A DNA stretch of 64,000 nt from Lachnospiraceae bacterium KGMB03038 (GCA_007361935.1 CP041667.1:1392501-1456500), one strand, 5' to 3'. Counted from the stretch's first letter, positions 51,045 to 59,652 are shown. Numbers and translations are program-made. Notes: generated by a model from the letters alone, not told the origin.

Positions 51045-51701
51045 ATGAGGACAGCTTACATTTTTGATTTAGATGGAACTCTTGCGAACACAATGGAATC
51101 GTTGATATATTCGGTAAAGGCAACTCTGCGGGAGATGGGGCTTGCCAAGATCACGGATGAGCAGTGCAGGCGGTTTGTTGGAAATGGCGCCAGGTATCTT
51201 ATGGATCACGCGATCCGGGCAGCCGGGGATGAAAAGGGAGAGCGGCTGGAGGAGGCCATGCAGGTATACGGGCGCATATTTGACGCCAACTGTACATATC
51301 ATGTAACACCTTATGAAGGTATGGAGGAAGTGCTGAAGGAGTTAAAGGGAAAGGGAATCAAACTTGCGGTGCTTTCCAACAAGCCTCATAGGCAGACGGT
51401 AAAGGTTGCTCATGGAGTGTTTGGCGAAGCGCTTTTTGACTATATCCAGGGACAGAGAGACGATATTCCAAGAAAGCCAGATCCGGCAGGAATCTATCGG
51501 ATTCTGGAGAAGCTTCAGGTGCCTGCGGAACAGTGCGTGTATGTAGGGGACTCTGAGGTGGACCTGGAAACAGGGAAGCGGGCAGGCGTTCTTACTATCC
51601 CTGTTGGATGGGGATTTCGGACCCGGCAGGAATTGGAAGAGGCGGGAGCCGCAGGAATCCTGGAACGGACAGAGGAACTGCTGCGGTTTGCGGAAAAATA
51701 G
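51045..51701 (+). CDS. HAD-IA phosphatase, phosphoglycolate phosphatase-like
   Basis: 218 residues. HAD motifs: FDLDGTLANT (I), SNKPH (II), PRKPDPAGI (III) and GDSEVDLETG (IV), with a helical cap between I and II as in PGP/Gph and PpaX. Substrate not determinable from sequence; phosphoglycolate or pyrophosphate are family activities. Start at 51045, 8 bases after GGAGG; ATG 51030 overlaps that site. Confidence 0.88.
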   Translation: MRTAYIFDLDGTLANTMESLIYSVKATLREMGLAKITDEQCRRFVGNGARYLMDHAIRAAGDEKGERLEEAMQVYGRIFDANCTYHVTPYEGMEEVLKELKGKGIKLAVLSNKPHRQTVKVAHGVFGEALFDYIQGQRDDIPRKPDPAGIYRILEKLQVPAEQCVYVGDSEVDLETGKRAGVLTIPVGWGFRTRQELEEAGAAGILERTEELLRFAEK

Positions 51702-51750
51702 GAAAAAAAGGTTCAAAGAATAAAAAGACCAGAAAGGAGGGGAAGCAGCT

Positions 51751-52014
51751 ATGTATGAATATGATGAGGAGTGTCTGAATACGTTTCTGAGGCTTCAGTC
51801 CCAGCTCTTCGATGAGCCGGTGGCAGAGACGCCGGAGGAAGCGGAAGCTTTCCTTGAGGACTGTATGGCGGTGGTGGCAGACAGCCTGGAAGAGGTCTGT
51901 CAGTTTTTTGAAGAGGAAGGATTGGACACAGAAGGAATGTCTCCGGAAGAAATCGAAGATGCGGCGGAAGTGTTTGCGCTGTCGGACGGAAGATATCTGA
52001 TCGTGGAAGGCTGA
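51751..52014 (+). CDS. Small acidic protein, unknown function
   Basis: 87 residues, strongly acidic (roughly a quarter Asp/Glu), no membrane segment. A helical core (ETPEEAEAFLEDCMAVVADSLEEV) ends in a short beta-like tail (DGRYLIVEG). AAAGGAGG lies upstream at good distance, so it is likely translated. No family recognised. It lies 49 bases after the HAD gene, probably same operon, and is closed by a terminator. Confidence 0.65.
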   Translation: MYEYDEECLNTFLRLQSQLFDEPVAETPEEAEAFLEDCMAVVADSLEEVCQFFEEEGLDTEGMSPEEIEDAAEVFALSDGRYLIVEG

Positions 52015-52036
52015 GAAGACAAGGCCGAAGGAAGAA

Positions 52037-52084
52037 AAAGGAGGCGCGGCCGCCGGTTGCAGGCAGGACGCAGGCCTCCTTTCT
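52037..52084. terminator. Bidirectional terminator
   Basis: AAAGGAGGC (52037-52045) pairs with GCCTCCTTT (52074-52082) around a GC-rich 28-base loop; serves the acidic-protein gene and the minus-strand gene at 52090. Confidence 0.7.
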
Positions 52085-52089
52085 TGTTC

Positions 52090-52524
52090 TTATTCTTGAA
52101 TCTTTCCCTTTTCCAGCGCTTCTGCGATGGCGTTGACGATCACTTGGGAGGTGTAGGGATTTTCCTGGGAAAGCTGGACTCCTTCCAAAGATTGATTTTC
52201 GTAGACTTGTTCCGCGATGTTTTCAATCTCCGGCTGGATCAGAGGATACATGGCGGCCACCGTTTCATCCAGGTTGGAAAACCGGATGGAGTTGATATGA
52301 GATTCATCCACGGTGACTTCCACCTCGAGCGCTGTGTTATTCAGCGATACGGTGGAAGTGTAGACGCCAGGCGCGTATTTTGCTTCTTCCGTCTGGGCCC
52401 CTTTATTCTTTGGAAGAAACATAAACAAAAGCAGTAAGATCAGCAAGACCGCCAGGACGGCAAATACTGCGGTGTAAATGATTTCTTTCATATGAAGTAC
52501 GATGATTTTGGTTTTGGAACTCAT
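52090..52524 (-). CDS. Membrane-anchored protein with FMN-bind-like domain; probable sporulation gene
   Basis: 144 residues. One transmembrane helix (about 13-36), a short linker, then a domain reading YAPGVYTSTVSLNNTALEVE, VTVDESHINSIRFSN and QVIVNAIAEALEKGK. This resembles the FMN-bind fold (dG-Y-g...v.V..g.I..v, C-terminal helix A-a-al.kg) but lacks the SGATxTS flavin-attachment motif, so flavin binding is doubtful. AGGAGG precedes the ATG on the minus strand. A near-consensus sigma-E promoter lies 52 bases upstream. Function unknown. Confidence 0.7.
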   Translation of the reverse strand: MSSKTKIIVLHMKEIIYTAVFAVLAVLLILLLLFMFLPKNKGAQTEEAKYAPGVYTSTVSLNNTALEVEVTVDESHINSIRFSNLDETVAAMYPLIQPEIENIAEQVYENQSLEGVQLSQENPYTSQVIVNAIAEALEKGKIQE

Positions 52525-52575
52525 AAAGACCTCCTATGTCCTAATAATATCCTGGAATCCAAGTTCGCTTTCTAT

Positions 52576-52604
52576 AATGTATGAGAAAAGGATGAAAATT
52601 ATTC
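52576..52604 (-). promoter_or_regulatory. Sigma-E type promoter
   Basis: Minus strand GAATAAT (52598-52604; 6 of 7 to KMATATT), 14-base spacer, CATACATT (52576-52583; 8 of 8 to CATACAHT). Confidence 0.75.
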
Positions 52605-52677
52605 ATACAGGTTTTTGCGTGACAAATGGGAGCGGTTCCTGTAGAATGTATAAGAGAAAAAATGAAAGGTGAGAGAT

Positions 52678-53262
52678 ATGTTTATAATAGCGGGACTTGG
52701 CAATCCCACCCTTAAGTATGAAGGAACCCGGCATAACGCGGGATTTGATGTCATAGATGTTCTTGCGGACAAATATAATATTTCTGTAGACGGAAGAAAA
52801 GCAAGAGCCTATATTGGAAAGGGAATCATTGGAGGAAGCAAGGTGATCCTGGCAAAACCCCAGACTTATATGAATTTAAGCGGAGAGAGTATCCGGGGGC
52901 TGGTGGATTATTATAAGATCGACGCAGAGCAGCAGCTTCTCGTGATCTACGATGATATCAGCCTGGCGCCTGGTCAGCTCAGGATCCGGAAGAAGGGGAG
53001 CGCGGGCGGCCATAATGGGATCAAGAATATCATTGCCCATCTGGGAACCCAAATATTCCCTCGGATCAAGATGGGAGTGGGAGAAAAGCCCAAAGAATTT
53101 GATCTGGCGGACTATGTGCTGAGCCGTTTCTCGAAGGAGGAACGGGCGCAGATGGAAGAAGGGTATGAAAAGGCGGTAAACGCGGTGGAGATGATCCTGC
53201 AGGGAGAAATCGAGGCGGCGATGAATGAATATAATAGAAAAGTAAAACCGGGGGAGAATTGA
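52678..53262 (+). CDS. pth: Peptidyl-tRNA hydrolase
   Basis: 194 residues. Recycles peptidyl-tRNA released from ribosomes. Motifs GLGNPTLKYEGTRHN with catalytic H19, KPQTYMNLSGES, YDDISLAPGQLRIRKKGSAGGHNG and FPRIKMGVGEKP. Start ATG 52678; a GTG at 52669 lies in the ribosome site. mfd follows by one base, the usual pth-mfd pair. Confidence 0.96.
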   Translation: MFIIAGLGNPTLKYEGTRHNAGFDVIDVLADKYNISVDGRKARAYIGKGIIGGSKVILAKPQTYMNLSGESIRGLVDYYKIDAEQQLLVIYDDISLAPGQLRIRKKGSAGGHNGIKNIIAHLGTQIFPRIKMGVGEKPKEFDLADYVLSRFSKEERAQMEEGYEKAVNAVEMILQGEIEAAMNEYNRKVKPGEN

Positions 53263-53263
53263 T

Positions 53264-56200
53264 ATGCAGGCCTTGACCGGGCCGCTTAGGGAACTGGCGG
53301 AATTTGAAGAGATTGAAAAAAAGAAAAGAGAGGGAGCCGGAATGCTGCGCATTACTGGCTGTGTCCCGTCTCAAAAGACTCATATGATGTATGCGCTTAG
53401 CGATGGCTGTCCTTATAAAGTCATCGCTTGTTCCAGTGAGTCAAAGGCAAAGCAGGTCTACGAAGAATATCGGTTTGTAGATGGAGATACCTGGCTGTAT
53501 CCGGCGAAGGACCTTCTGTTTTATCAGGCAGACTTAAGGAATAAAGCGTTGGTAAAACAGCGGATGGAAGTGCTTCAGGCAGTCTTGACCCGGAAGTCTT
53601 TGACGGTGGTGACCAGTTTTGACGCTTTCATGGATGTGCTGCTCCCAAGAGAAGTGCTGGCAGGCCAGGCAGTGTACATCGGGGCGGAGAGCGTGGTGGA
53701 CATGGAAGAATTGGAGCGGGAATTGTCCAGGATCGGCTACGACCGGGAGAGTCAGATCGAGGGTTCTGGACAGTTTGCCGTGCGGGGAGGGATCCTGGAT
53801 ATCTATCCCCTGACAGAAGAACTTCCTGTGCGTATTGAATTGTGGGGCGATGAAGTGGATTCCATCCGCTCTTTTGATGTGGAGACTCAGCGGTCTATTG
53901 AGAATCTCCAGGAAGTCTGGATCTATCCGGCCAGAGAATTCCCAGAAGAAGGGGAGCGGGGAGTGTCCTTCCTGGATTATTTTCCTGTGGAAGAAACCCT
54001 GCTTTTCCTAGATGAGCCGGCTCGGCTTTTGGAAAAGGGGCAGGGTGTAGAGGAAGAGTTTATAGAGGCCCAAAAACGACGGGTGGAAAATGGAATGGAG
54101 GTTTCCAACGAGGAAGCCAGGCTGTATACGACCAAAGAACTGACAGAGAAGATCAACGGTTACAGCAGCATAGGGATGTGCGCGTTGGATATGAAGGCAA
54201 AAGGCCTTGCCCAGCGGGATTCTTATTTGATACAGGCTAAAAGTGTGAATCCCTATAACAGCAGCTTCGACCTTCTGACCAGGGATTTAAAGAGGCTGAA
54301 GCGGAATGGATACCGGGTAGTGCTGCTGTCCGGTTCCCGGACCAGGGCCAGACGTCTGGCGGAAGACTTAAGAGATTATAATCTAAGCAGTTTTTACAGC
54401 GACGATATGGAACGTCAGGTCCTTCCAGGTGAGATCATGACGGCCTATGGACATGTAGGGGAAGGGTATGAGTATCCTCTGCTTAAATTTACGGTGATCT
54501 CAGAGACGGACATTTTCGGAAAAGTTAAGAAGAAGCGGAAGCGGAAAATTTATGAAGGGCGGAAAATCCAAGATTTTGCCCAGCTAAAGCCGGGAGACTA
54601 TGTGGTCCACGAGAATCATGGTCTTGGAATCTATCAGGGGATTGAGAAGATCCAGGTAGATAAAGTAGCAAAAGACTACATGAAGATCTCCTACGCGCAG
54701 GGCGGGAATCTGTATATTCCCGCTACCCAGTTAGACTTGATCCAGAAATACGCCGGATCTGACGCGAAGAAGCCCAGGCTGAACCGGCTGGGGACTCAGG
54801 AGTGGACCAAGACCAAAAGCCGGGTCCGCGGGGCGGTCCGGGAGATCGCCAAAGACTTGGTGGAACTCTATGCGGCGCGGCAGAATCAGGAAGGGTACGC
54901 TTACGGAGAGGACACCGTCTGGCAGAAAGAATTTGAGGAAATGTTTCCATTTGAGGAGACTGAAGATCAGCTGTTGGCTATTGAAGCGGTGAAACGGGAC
55001 ATGCAGAGCCATCGGATCATGGACCGGCTGATATGCGGAGACGTGGGATACGGAAAGACGGAGATCGCCATCCGGGCCGCTTTCAAGGCGGTCCAGGAGA
55101 ATAAGCAGGTGGTCTATCTGGTCCCCACCACTATTTTGGCTCAGCAGCATTATAATACGTTCCTTCAGCGGATGAAAGATTTTCCGGTCCGGGTGGATCT
55201 TCTGTGCCGGTTCCGGACCAGCGCTCAGCAGAAGAAGACCATTGAAGATCTAAAGAGGGGGCTTGTGGATATCGTTATCGGTACCCACCGGGTTTTAAGC
55301 AATGATGTGAAATTTAAAGATCTGGGGCTGCTGGTGATCGATGAAGAACAGCGATTTGGAGTGCAGCATAAAGAAAAGATCAAGAAATTAAAAGAAAATA
55401 TAGACGTGATGACGCTGACTGCCACGCCTATTCCAAGGACACTCCATATGAGTCTGATCGGAATCCGGGATATGAGCGTGCTGGAAGAAGCGCCCGAGGA
55501 CCGGCTCCCGATCCAGACCTATGTAATGGAGTACAATCCGGAGATGGTCCGGGAGGCTATTGAGAGAGAGTGCGCAAGGCAGGGACAAGTGTATTATGTA
55601 TACAATCGGGTAGAGGATATTGATGAGGTGACGGCTAATATCCAGAAACTGGTGCCGGAATATACGGTAGCTTTTGCCCATGGTCAGATGAAAGAGCATG
55701 AGCTGGAGCGGATCATGTATGATTTTATCGGCGGTGAGATCGATGTGCTGGTATCCACTACTATTATTGAGACAGGACTGGATATTTCCAATGTGAATAC
55801 CATGATCATCCATGACGCGGACCGCTTAGGCCTGTCCCAGCTCTATCAGCTGAGAGGGCGGGTAGGGCGTTCCGGGCGGATGGCGTATGCGTTCCTGTTG
55901 TACCGGAGAGATAAGCTGCTGCGGGAAGTGGCGGAAAAGCGCCTTGCCGCCATTCGGGAATTTACCGATCTGGGTTCTGGATTTAAGATCGCCATGCGGG
56001 ATCTGGAGATCCGGGGAGCGGGCAATCTTCTTGGGGCGGAGCAGCACGGACATATGGAAGCGGTAGGATATGATCTGTACTGCAAGATGTTAAACGAAGC
56101 GGTCAAGCATTTAAAAGGCGAGATGGAAGAGGAAACCTACGCCACCACTATTGATCTGGATGTAGACGCGTATATTCCGGATTCTTATATTCCCAATGAA

Positions 56201-56608
56201 TATCAGAAGCTGGATATCTACAAACGGATCGCCGCCATCGAGTCCCAGGATGAGATCGAAGATATGAGGGATGAACTTTTAGACCGGTTTGGAGACGTCC
56301 CCAAGAAGGTGGAAACACTGCTGGAGATCTCCGGGCTGAAAGCCCTGGCCCATGCCGCGTATGTGACAGAGGTGGAACAAAAGGGAGACGTCTACACCTT
56401 TGCCATGTATGAGAAAGCCAAGGCGGCCCCGCAGCGGATTCCGGCGCTGATCGAGTCGTTCAAAGGGGAATTGTCTTTCAAGGCGGACGCGGAGCATCCT
56501 GTCTTCTGTTATCAGAGAAAACGCAAGAGCGGCCGGGAGAAGGAAGCGGGCAGTCTGGAAATCGTGAAAAATGTGTTAATTGGGATAAAAGGATTGATTG
56601 CCCGCTGA
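53264..56608 (+). CDS. mfd: Transcription-repair coupling factor Mfd
   Basis: 1114 residues. The N-terminal UvrB-like part is followed by the RNA polymerase-interaction domain (KPGDYVVHENHGLGIY, about residues 445-460). Then comes the translocase core with Walker A GDVGYGKTEIA (about 595), DEEQRFGV (about 693), the TATPIPRTLHMSL block and QLRGRVGRS, and a C-terminal TRCF domain. It removes stalled polymerase and recruits UvrA. GGGGGAG precedes the ATG, two bases after the pth stop. Confidence 0.97.
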   Translation: MQALTGPLRELAEFEEIEKKKREGAGMLRITGCVPSQKTHMMYALSDGCPYKVIACSSESKAKQVYEEYRFVDGDTWLYPAKDLLFYQADLRNKALVKQRMEVLQAVLTRKSLTVVTSFDAFMDVLLPREVLAGQAVYIGAESVVDMEELERELSRIGYDRESQIEGSGQFAVRGGILDIYPLTEELPVRIELWGDEVDSIRSFDVETQRSIENLQEVWIYPAREFPEEGERGVSFLDYFPVEETLLFLDEPARLLEKGQGVEEEFIEAQKRRVENGMEVSNEEARLYTTKELTEKINGYSSIGMCALDMKAKGLAQRDSYLIQAKSVNPYNSSFDLLTRDLKRLKRNGYRVVLLSGSRTRARRLAEDLRDYNLSSFYSDDMERQVLPGEIMTAYGHVGEGYEYPLLKFTVISETDIFGKVKKKRKRKIYEGRKIQDFAQLKPGDYVVHENHGLGIYQGIEKIQVDKVAKDYMKISYAQGGNLYIPATQLDLIQKYAGSDAKKPRLNRLGTQEWTKTKSRVRGAVREIAKDLVELYAARQNQEGYAYGEDTVWQKEFEEMFPFEETEDQLLAIEAVKRDMQSHRIMDRLICGDVGYGKTEIAIRAAFKAVQENKQVVYLVPTTILAQQHYNTFLQRMKDFPVRVDLLCRFRTSAQQKKTIEDLKRGLVDIVIGTHRVLSNDVKFKDLGLLVIDEEQRFGVQHKEKIKKLKENIDVMTLTATPIPRTLHMSLIGIRDMSVLEEAPEDRLPIQTYVMEYNPEMVREAIERECARQGQVYYVYNRVEDIDEVTANIQKLVPEYTVAFAHGQMKEHELERIMYDFIGGEIDVLVSTTIIETGLDISNVNTMIIHDADRLGLSQLYQLRGRVGRSGRMAYAFLLYRRDKLLREVAEKRLAAIREFTDLGSGFKIAMRDLEIRGAGNLLGAEQHGHMEAVGYDLYCKMLNEAVKHLKGEMEEETYATTIDLDVDAYIPDSYIPNEYQKLDIYKRIAAIESQDEIEDMRDELLDRFGDVPKKVETLLEISGLKALAHAAYVTEVEQKGDVYTFAMYEKAKAAPQRIPALIESFKGELSFKADAEHPVFCYQRKRKSGREKEAGSLEIVKNVLIGIKGLIAR

Positions 56609-56622
56609 AAACAGGCTATAAT
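56594..56622 (+). promoter_or_regulatory. Sigma-A promoter of PrsA-like gene
   Basis: TTGATT (56594-56599), 17-base spacer, TATAAT (56617-56622), overlapping the mfd stop. Confidence 0.7.
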
Positions 56623-56661
56623 AAACAGGTTAGCAGGGTACTAAGGAGGTTTTATATTATT

Positions 56662-57720
56662 ATGAAAAGGAAAGCGGTAATACTGCTTATGTCGGCTGTA
56701 CTGGCAGCTGGAAGTCTGGCGGGCTGCGGTTCGCTAAATGAAGATGCGGTGGCGGTCAGTGTAAATGGAAATGAACTGACGGCAGACGTAGCGAATTTCT
56801 ATGCCAGGTATATGCAGGCAGAGTATGAGACCTATTACGGAGCATATCTGGGAGAGGATATGTGGAATACAGAAGCGGAAGAAGGAGAGACTTATGAGGA
56901 GTCTGTAAAGAACGCGGCCAGGGAATCTCTGGAGGTTATGCTGCTGTGTGAGGAGCATATGAGCGATTATGATGTATCCTTAAGCGATGGGGAGAAAGAA
57001 GAGATCAGTAAGTTGGCGAAAGAATTTTCGGAAGCCAATTCTTTGGAAGATAAAGAGAAGGTATCTGGAAACGCGGATACGGTAGAACGGTTATTGACGC
57101 TGATGGCAGTTCAGAATAAGGTGCAGACAGCGATCGAGGCTCAGGCAGATACGGAAGTTTCTGACGATGAGGCCGCGCAGAAAGCGATGCAGTATGTATA
57201 TTTTGCTTATACCACCACGGATGAAAGCGGAGCTGTCCAGGATCTTTCCGATGAGGAGAAGGAGACGGCGAAAGCAAATGCGGAAGCTTTTGTTCAAAGT
57301 GTGGCAGATGGAGCGGATTTTGTGGAAGCGGCGGAAGAATACAGCGGTGAACTAACAGAAGATACGTTTGATTCTGAATCCAATGTGCCTTCAGAAGAGG
57401 TTGTTGCTGAGGCGGATAAACTGGATGAAGGAGAGAATACCGGAGTGATCGAGACGGATGCGGGCTGCTACGTAGCCAAGGTGACCAGCCTCTTTGATGA
57501 AGAGGCTACGGAGACTAAGAAACAGCAGATCGTAGAAGAGCGTCAGACAAAACTCTATGAAGACACCTGCCAGGAATGGCGGGATGAGGCGGACATTGAC
57601 GATCATGACGGTGTGTGGAAGAAGATTGATTTTGATAATCTAAGCGTTACGATCAAACAGTCTTCCGAAGAACCTTACGCGGACGAGGTTCAGACAGACG
57701 ATCAGGTGGAGCAGGAATAA
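56662..57720 (+). CDS. PrsA-like lipoprotein foldase (SurA/parvulin type)
   Basis: 352 residues. A type II signal peptide with lipobox SLAGC (lipidated C22), an N-terminal helical SurA-like chaperone part and a central-to-C-terminal region (about 175-300) matching the position of a parvulin peptidyl-prolyl isomerase (VYFAYTTTD, FVEAAEEYSG, GVIETDAGCYVAKV). The isomerase core is degenerate, with few of the usual His/Gly residues, so activity is uncertain. The tail is very acidic. Acts outside the membrane in folding of secreted proteins. Confidence 0.85.
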   Translation: MKRKAVILLMSAVLAAGSLAGCGSLNEDAVAVSVNGNELTADVANFYARYMQAEYETYYGAYLGEDMWNTEAEEGETYEESVKNAARESLEVMLLCEEHMSDYDVSLSDGEKEEISKLAKEFSEANSLEDKEKVSGNADTVERLLTLMAVQNKVQTAIEAQADTEVSDDEAAQKAMQYVYFAYTTTDESGAVQDLSDEEKETAKANAEAFVQSVADGADFVEAAEEYSGELTEDTFDSESNVPSEEVVAEADKLDEGENTGVIETDAGCYVAKVTSLFDEEATETKKQQIVEERQTKLYEDTCQEWRDEADIDDHDGVWKKIDFDNLSVTIKQSSEEPYADEVQTDDQVEQE

Positions 57721-57734
57721 AACAGAAGCAGTAT

Positions 57735-57768
57735 AAAAAGGGAACGTGGCGGAGCACGTTCCCTTTTG
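57735..57768. terminator. Bidirectional terminator
   Basis: AAAAGGGAACGTG (57736-57748) pairs with CACGTTCCCTTTT (57755-57767), 6-base loop; between the PrsA-like gene and convergent yqeY. Confidence 0.9.
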
Positions 57769-57806
57769 GTATGCGGCTTTTAAGCTAAAATCTACATTGG
57801 AACTCT

Positions 57807-58253
57807 CTATTGAAAGAAGGTTCCCAGCGTCTCGCTGACCAGCTTCCCGTCTGCTTTCCCTTTTACTTTTGGCATCAGGACTTTCATGATCTTGCCTTTA
57901 TCCTTAGGAGTCGGAGCGGCGATGCCAAGTTCGTTCAAGGTGGTGGTGATCACTGCTTTGATCTCTTCCTCATTCATCATTTTAGGGGCGTACTGCTCCA
58001 AAACAGCCAGACGGCGGCTGCATTCCTCGATGATCTCAGTCCGATCCGCGGGGGTCATTTCCAGAGTTTCTTTGGTCTGTTTGATTTCCTTTAATACTAC
58101 TTGTACTTCCTCTTCTTCTGTCAGATCAGAACGCTTGTCAATGGCTTTATTCTTCAGAGCGGCAAGGAGCATAGACAAGGTTTCTTTCCGCTCTTTTTCG
58201 CCGGCTTTCATGGCTTTGACCATATCGCTTCTTACTTCTTCGATTTTACTCAT
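57807..58253 (-). CDS. yqeY: GatB/YqeY domain protein
   Basis: 148 residues, all helical. It carries the tRNA-binding tail domain found in GatB: KAMKAGEKERKETLSMLLAALKN at the N-terminus and the C-terminal DKGKIMKVLMPKVKGKADGKLV. Its function as a stand-alone protein is not settled; a role in tRNA or amidotransferase quality control is proposed. GGGAGGGAT precedes the ATG on the minus strand. Convergent with the PrsA-like gene, divergent from spoVT. Confidence 0.93.
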   Translation of the reverse strand: MSKIEEVRSDMVKAMKAGEKERKETLSMLLAALKNKAIDKRSDLTEEEEVQVVLKEIKQTKETLEMTPADRTEIIEECSRRLAVLEQYAPKMMNEEEIKAVITTTLNELGIAAPTPKDKGKIMKVLMPKVKGKADGKLVSETLGTFFQ

Positions 58254-58287
58254 GATGGTATCCCTCCCATTCGATTTTCCTGTTTAA

Positions 58288-58316
58288 AGTTTAACAGAAC
58301 AAGAAGGTATTTTCAA
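58288..58316 (-). promoter_or_regulatory. Sigma-A promoter of yqeY
   Basis: Minus strand TTGAAA (58311-58316), 17-base spacer, TAAACT (58288-58293). Confidence 0.65.
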
Positions 58317-58319
58317 TAC

Positions 58320-58350
58320 TGTATAAATTTCCCTTCTTTCACAGATAATA
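58320..58350 (+). promoter_or_regulatory. Possible sigma-G type promoter of spoVT
   Basis: TGTATA (58320-58325), 18-base spacer, GATAATA (58344-58350), fitting the forespore pattern (-35 tGnATA, -10 CATAnTA with one mismatch). Confidence 0.45.
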
Positions 58351-58390
58351 TACTTAGTCTGCCAAATATGACAAATGGAGGAAATGATCT

Positions 58391-58939
58391 ATGAAAGCAA
58401 CGGGAATCGTCAGGAGGATCGACGACCTTGGAAGGGTTGTGATCCCAAAAGAAATCAGAAGGACACTCAGGATTCGGGAAGGAGATCCTTTGGAAATCTT
58501 TACGGACCGGGAAGGAGAGATCATACTGAAGAAGTATTCTCCTATCGGCGAATTGTCTACATTTGCAAAACAGTATGCGGAAAGTCTGTCCCAGACCATG
58601 GGCTGCCTGGTGTGTGTCTGCGATATGGATCAGGTGATCGCGGCTTCCGGTTCCGGCAAAAAGGAACTGCAGGACCGGCTGATCAGCAGACAGATGGAGA
58701 AAATTCTGGGAGAAAGGAATTCCCTGCTGGCCGCCGCTGGAGACAAAAAGTATACCCCAGTAATAAAAGACCAGGAAGAAGAATACGCATATGAGGTGAT
58801 CAGTCCCATTCTCTGTGAAGGAGACGTGATAGGAGGAGTGATTCTTCTTACGAAAGAAGGCAGGAAGAAATTCAGCGAACTGGAACAGAAAATGGCCTCC
58901 TGCGCGGCCGCCTTCCTGGGAAGGCAGATGGAACAGTAG
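58391..58939 (+). CDS. spoVT: Stage V sporulation protein T (AbrB-type regulator)
   Basis: 182 residues. N-terminal AbrB swapped-hairpin DNA-binding domain (MKATGIVRRIDDLGRVVIPK) and a C-terminal GAF-like domain (about 60-180). SpoVT modulates sigma-G genes in the forespore and influences germination. GGAGG lies 10 bases before the ATG. Length and sequence match the family. Confidence 0.95.
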   Translation: MKATGIVRRIDDLGRVVIPKEIRRTLRIREGDPLEIFTDREGEIILKKYSPIGELSTFAKQYAESLSQTMGCLVCVCDMDQVIAASGSGKKELQDRLISRQMEKILGERNSLLAAAGDKKYTPVIKDQEEEYAYEVISPILCEGDVIGGVILLTKEGRKKFSELEQKMASCAAAFLGRQMEQ

Positions 58940-58947
58940 GATAACAG

Positions 58948-58976
58948 GAATATTTGCGTCTTTGCGCTCATACCTT
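58948..58976 (+). promoter_or_regulatory. Sigma-E type promoter
   Basis: GAATATT (58948-58954; 7 of 7 to KMATATT), 14-base spacer, CATACCTT (58969-58976; 7 of 8 to CATACAHT), 25 bases before the TIGR04086-type gene. Confidence 0.8.
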
Positions 58977-59001
58977 GTGGTAGTAGACAAGGAGGGATGA
59001 G

Positions 59002-59376
59002 ATGGAAAGACAAATCCGCAGAGACTCACCGGTTATGTGGATCTTAAAAGCGCTGCTGGCTTCCTATATCATTACAGGAGCGCTCCTGGCTCTTTTGACG
59101 GTGCTTCTGTATAAACTGGAATTAAATGAAAAGGCGGTGTCAGCGGCTATCGTGGCGGTTTATGTGATCTCTACACTGATCGGAGGGATCGCCATTGGAA
59201 AGATGGCAAAACGCAAAAGATTTCTATGGGGGATCGGACTGGGAATCCTGTATTTCGCTCTTTTGATGGCGATCACTCTGGGGGTATACCACACGCTGAA
59301 TACAGACGGGGTGAACCTGGTGACAACTTTGATCCTTTGCGCGGGAGGAGGAATGGCCGGAGGAATGATTTCGTGA
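59002..59376 (+). CDS. TIGR04086-type four-helix membrane protein; probable sporulation gene
   Basis: 124 residues with four predicted membrane helices: about 12-36, 45-66, 73-94 and 102-121. A conserved-looking IGGIAIGKMAKRKRFLWGIGLG loop lies between helices 2 and 3, and the C-terminus is Gly-rich (CAGGGMAGGM). Length and topology match the TIGR04086 family, which neighbours the SCIFF locus and secDF in clostridia (family assignment from memory). AAGGAGG precedes the ATG. A near-perfect sigma-E promoter lies directly upstream. Function unknown. Confidence 0.8.
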   Translation: MERQIRRDSPVMWILKALLASYIITGALLALLTVLLYKLELNEKAVSAAIVAVYVISTLIGGIAIGKMAKRKRFLWGIGLGILYFALLMAITLGVYHTLNTDGVNLVTTLILCAGGGMAGGMIS

Positions 59377-59384
59377 TAAAAGGA

Positions 59385-59413
59385 TTGCGAAAACCCTGAC
59401 AGGATGGTATAAT
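59385..59413 (+). promoter_or_regulatory. Sigma-A promoter of scfA
   Basis: TTGCGA (59385-59390), 17-base spacer, TATAAT (59408-59413). Confidence 0.75.
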
Positions 59414-59448
59414 AGCATAAGTTAAGCGAAACTAAGGAGGAGAAACCG

Positions 59449-59592
59449 ATGAAACATGTAAAAACCTTAAATACACAGACACTGAACAACACAGTAAAAA
59501 AAGGCGGATGCGGAGAATGTCAGACATCCTGCCAGTCTGCCTGCAAGACATCCTGTACAGTAGGAAACCAGACCTGCGAGAACAGGAAGTAA
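59449..59592 (+). CDS. scfA: SCIFF ribosomally made peptide precursor (six cysteines)
   Basis: 47 residues. The leader KHVKTLNTQTLNNTVKKGG is followed by a core with six cysteines at 21, 24, 28, 32, 36 and 43 (CGECQTSCQSACKTSC...C). This is the six-Cys-in-forty-five peptide family, near-universal in Clostridia. The radical SAM maturase next door forms at least one thioether between a Cys and a neighbouring residue. AAGGAGG is 8 bases before the ATG, an ideal ribosome site for a highly made precursor. The final role of the product is unknown. Confidence 0.95.
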   Translation: MKHVKTLNTQTLNNTVKKGGCGECQTSCQSACKTSCTVGNQTCENRK

Positions 59593-59623
59593 ACAAGTTT
59601 TATTTGTGGATAGGAAATACCGG

Positions 59624-59652
59624 GGACAGCGGTCTTAAAGGTCGCTGTTTCT
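59624..59652 (+). terminator. Weak attenuating hairpin between scfA and scfB
   Basis: ACAGCG (59626-59631) pairs with CGCTGT (59643-59648), extended by two G-U pairs, then TTTCTTG. It may reduce maturase transcript relative to peptide transcript. Confidence 0.45.
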
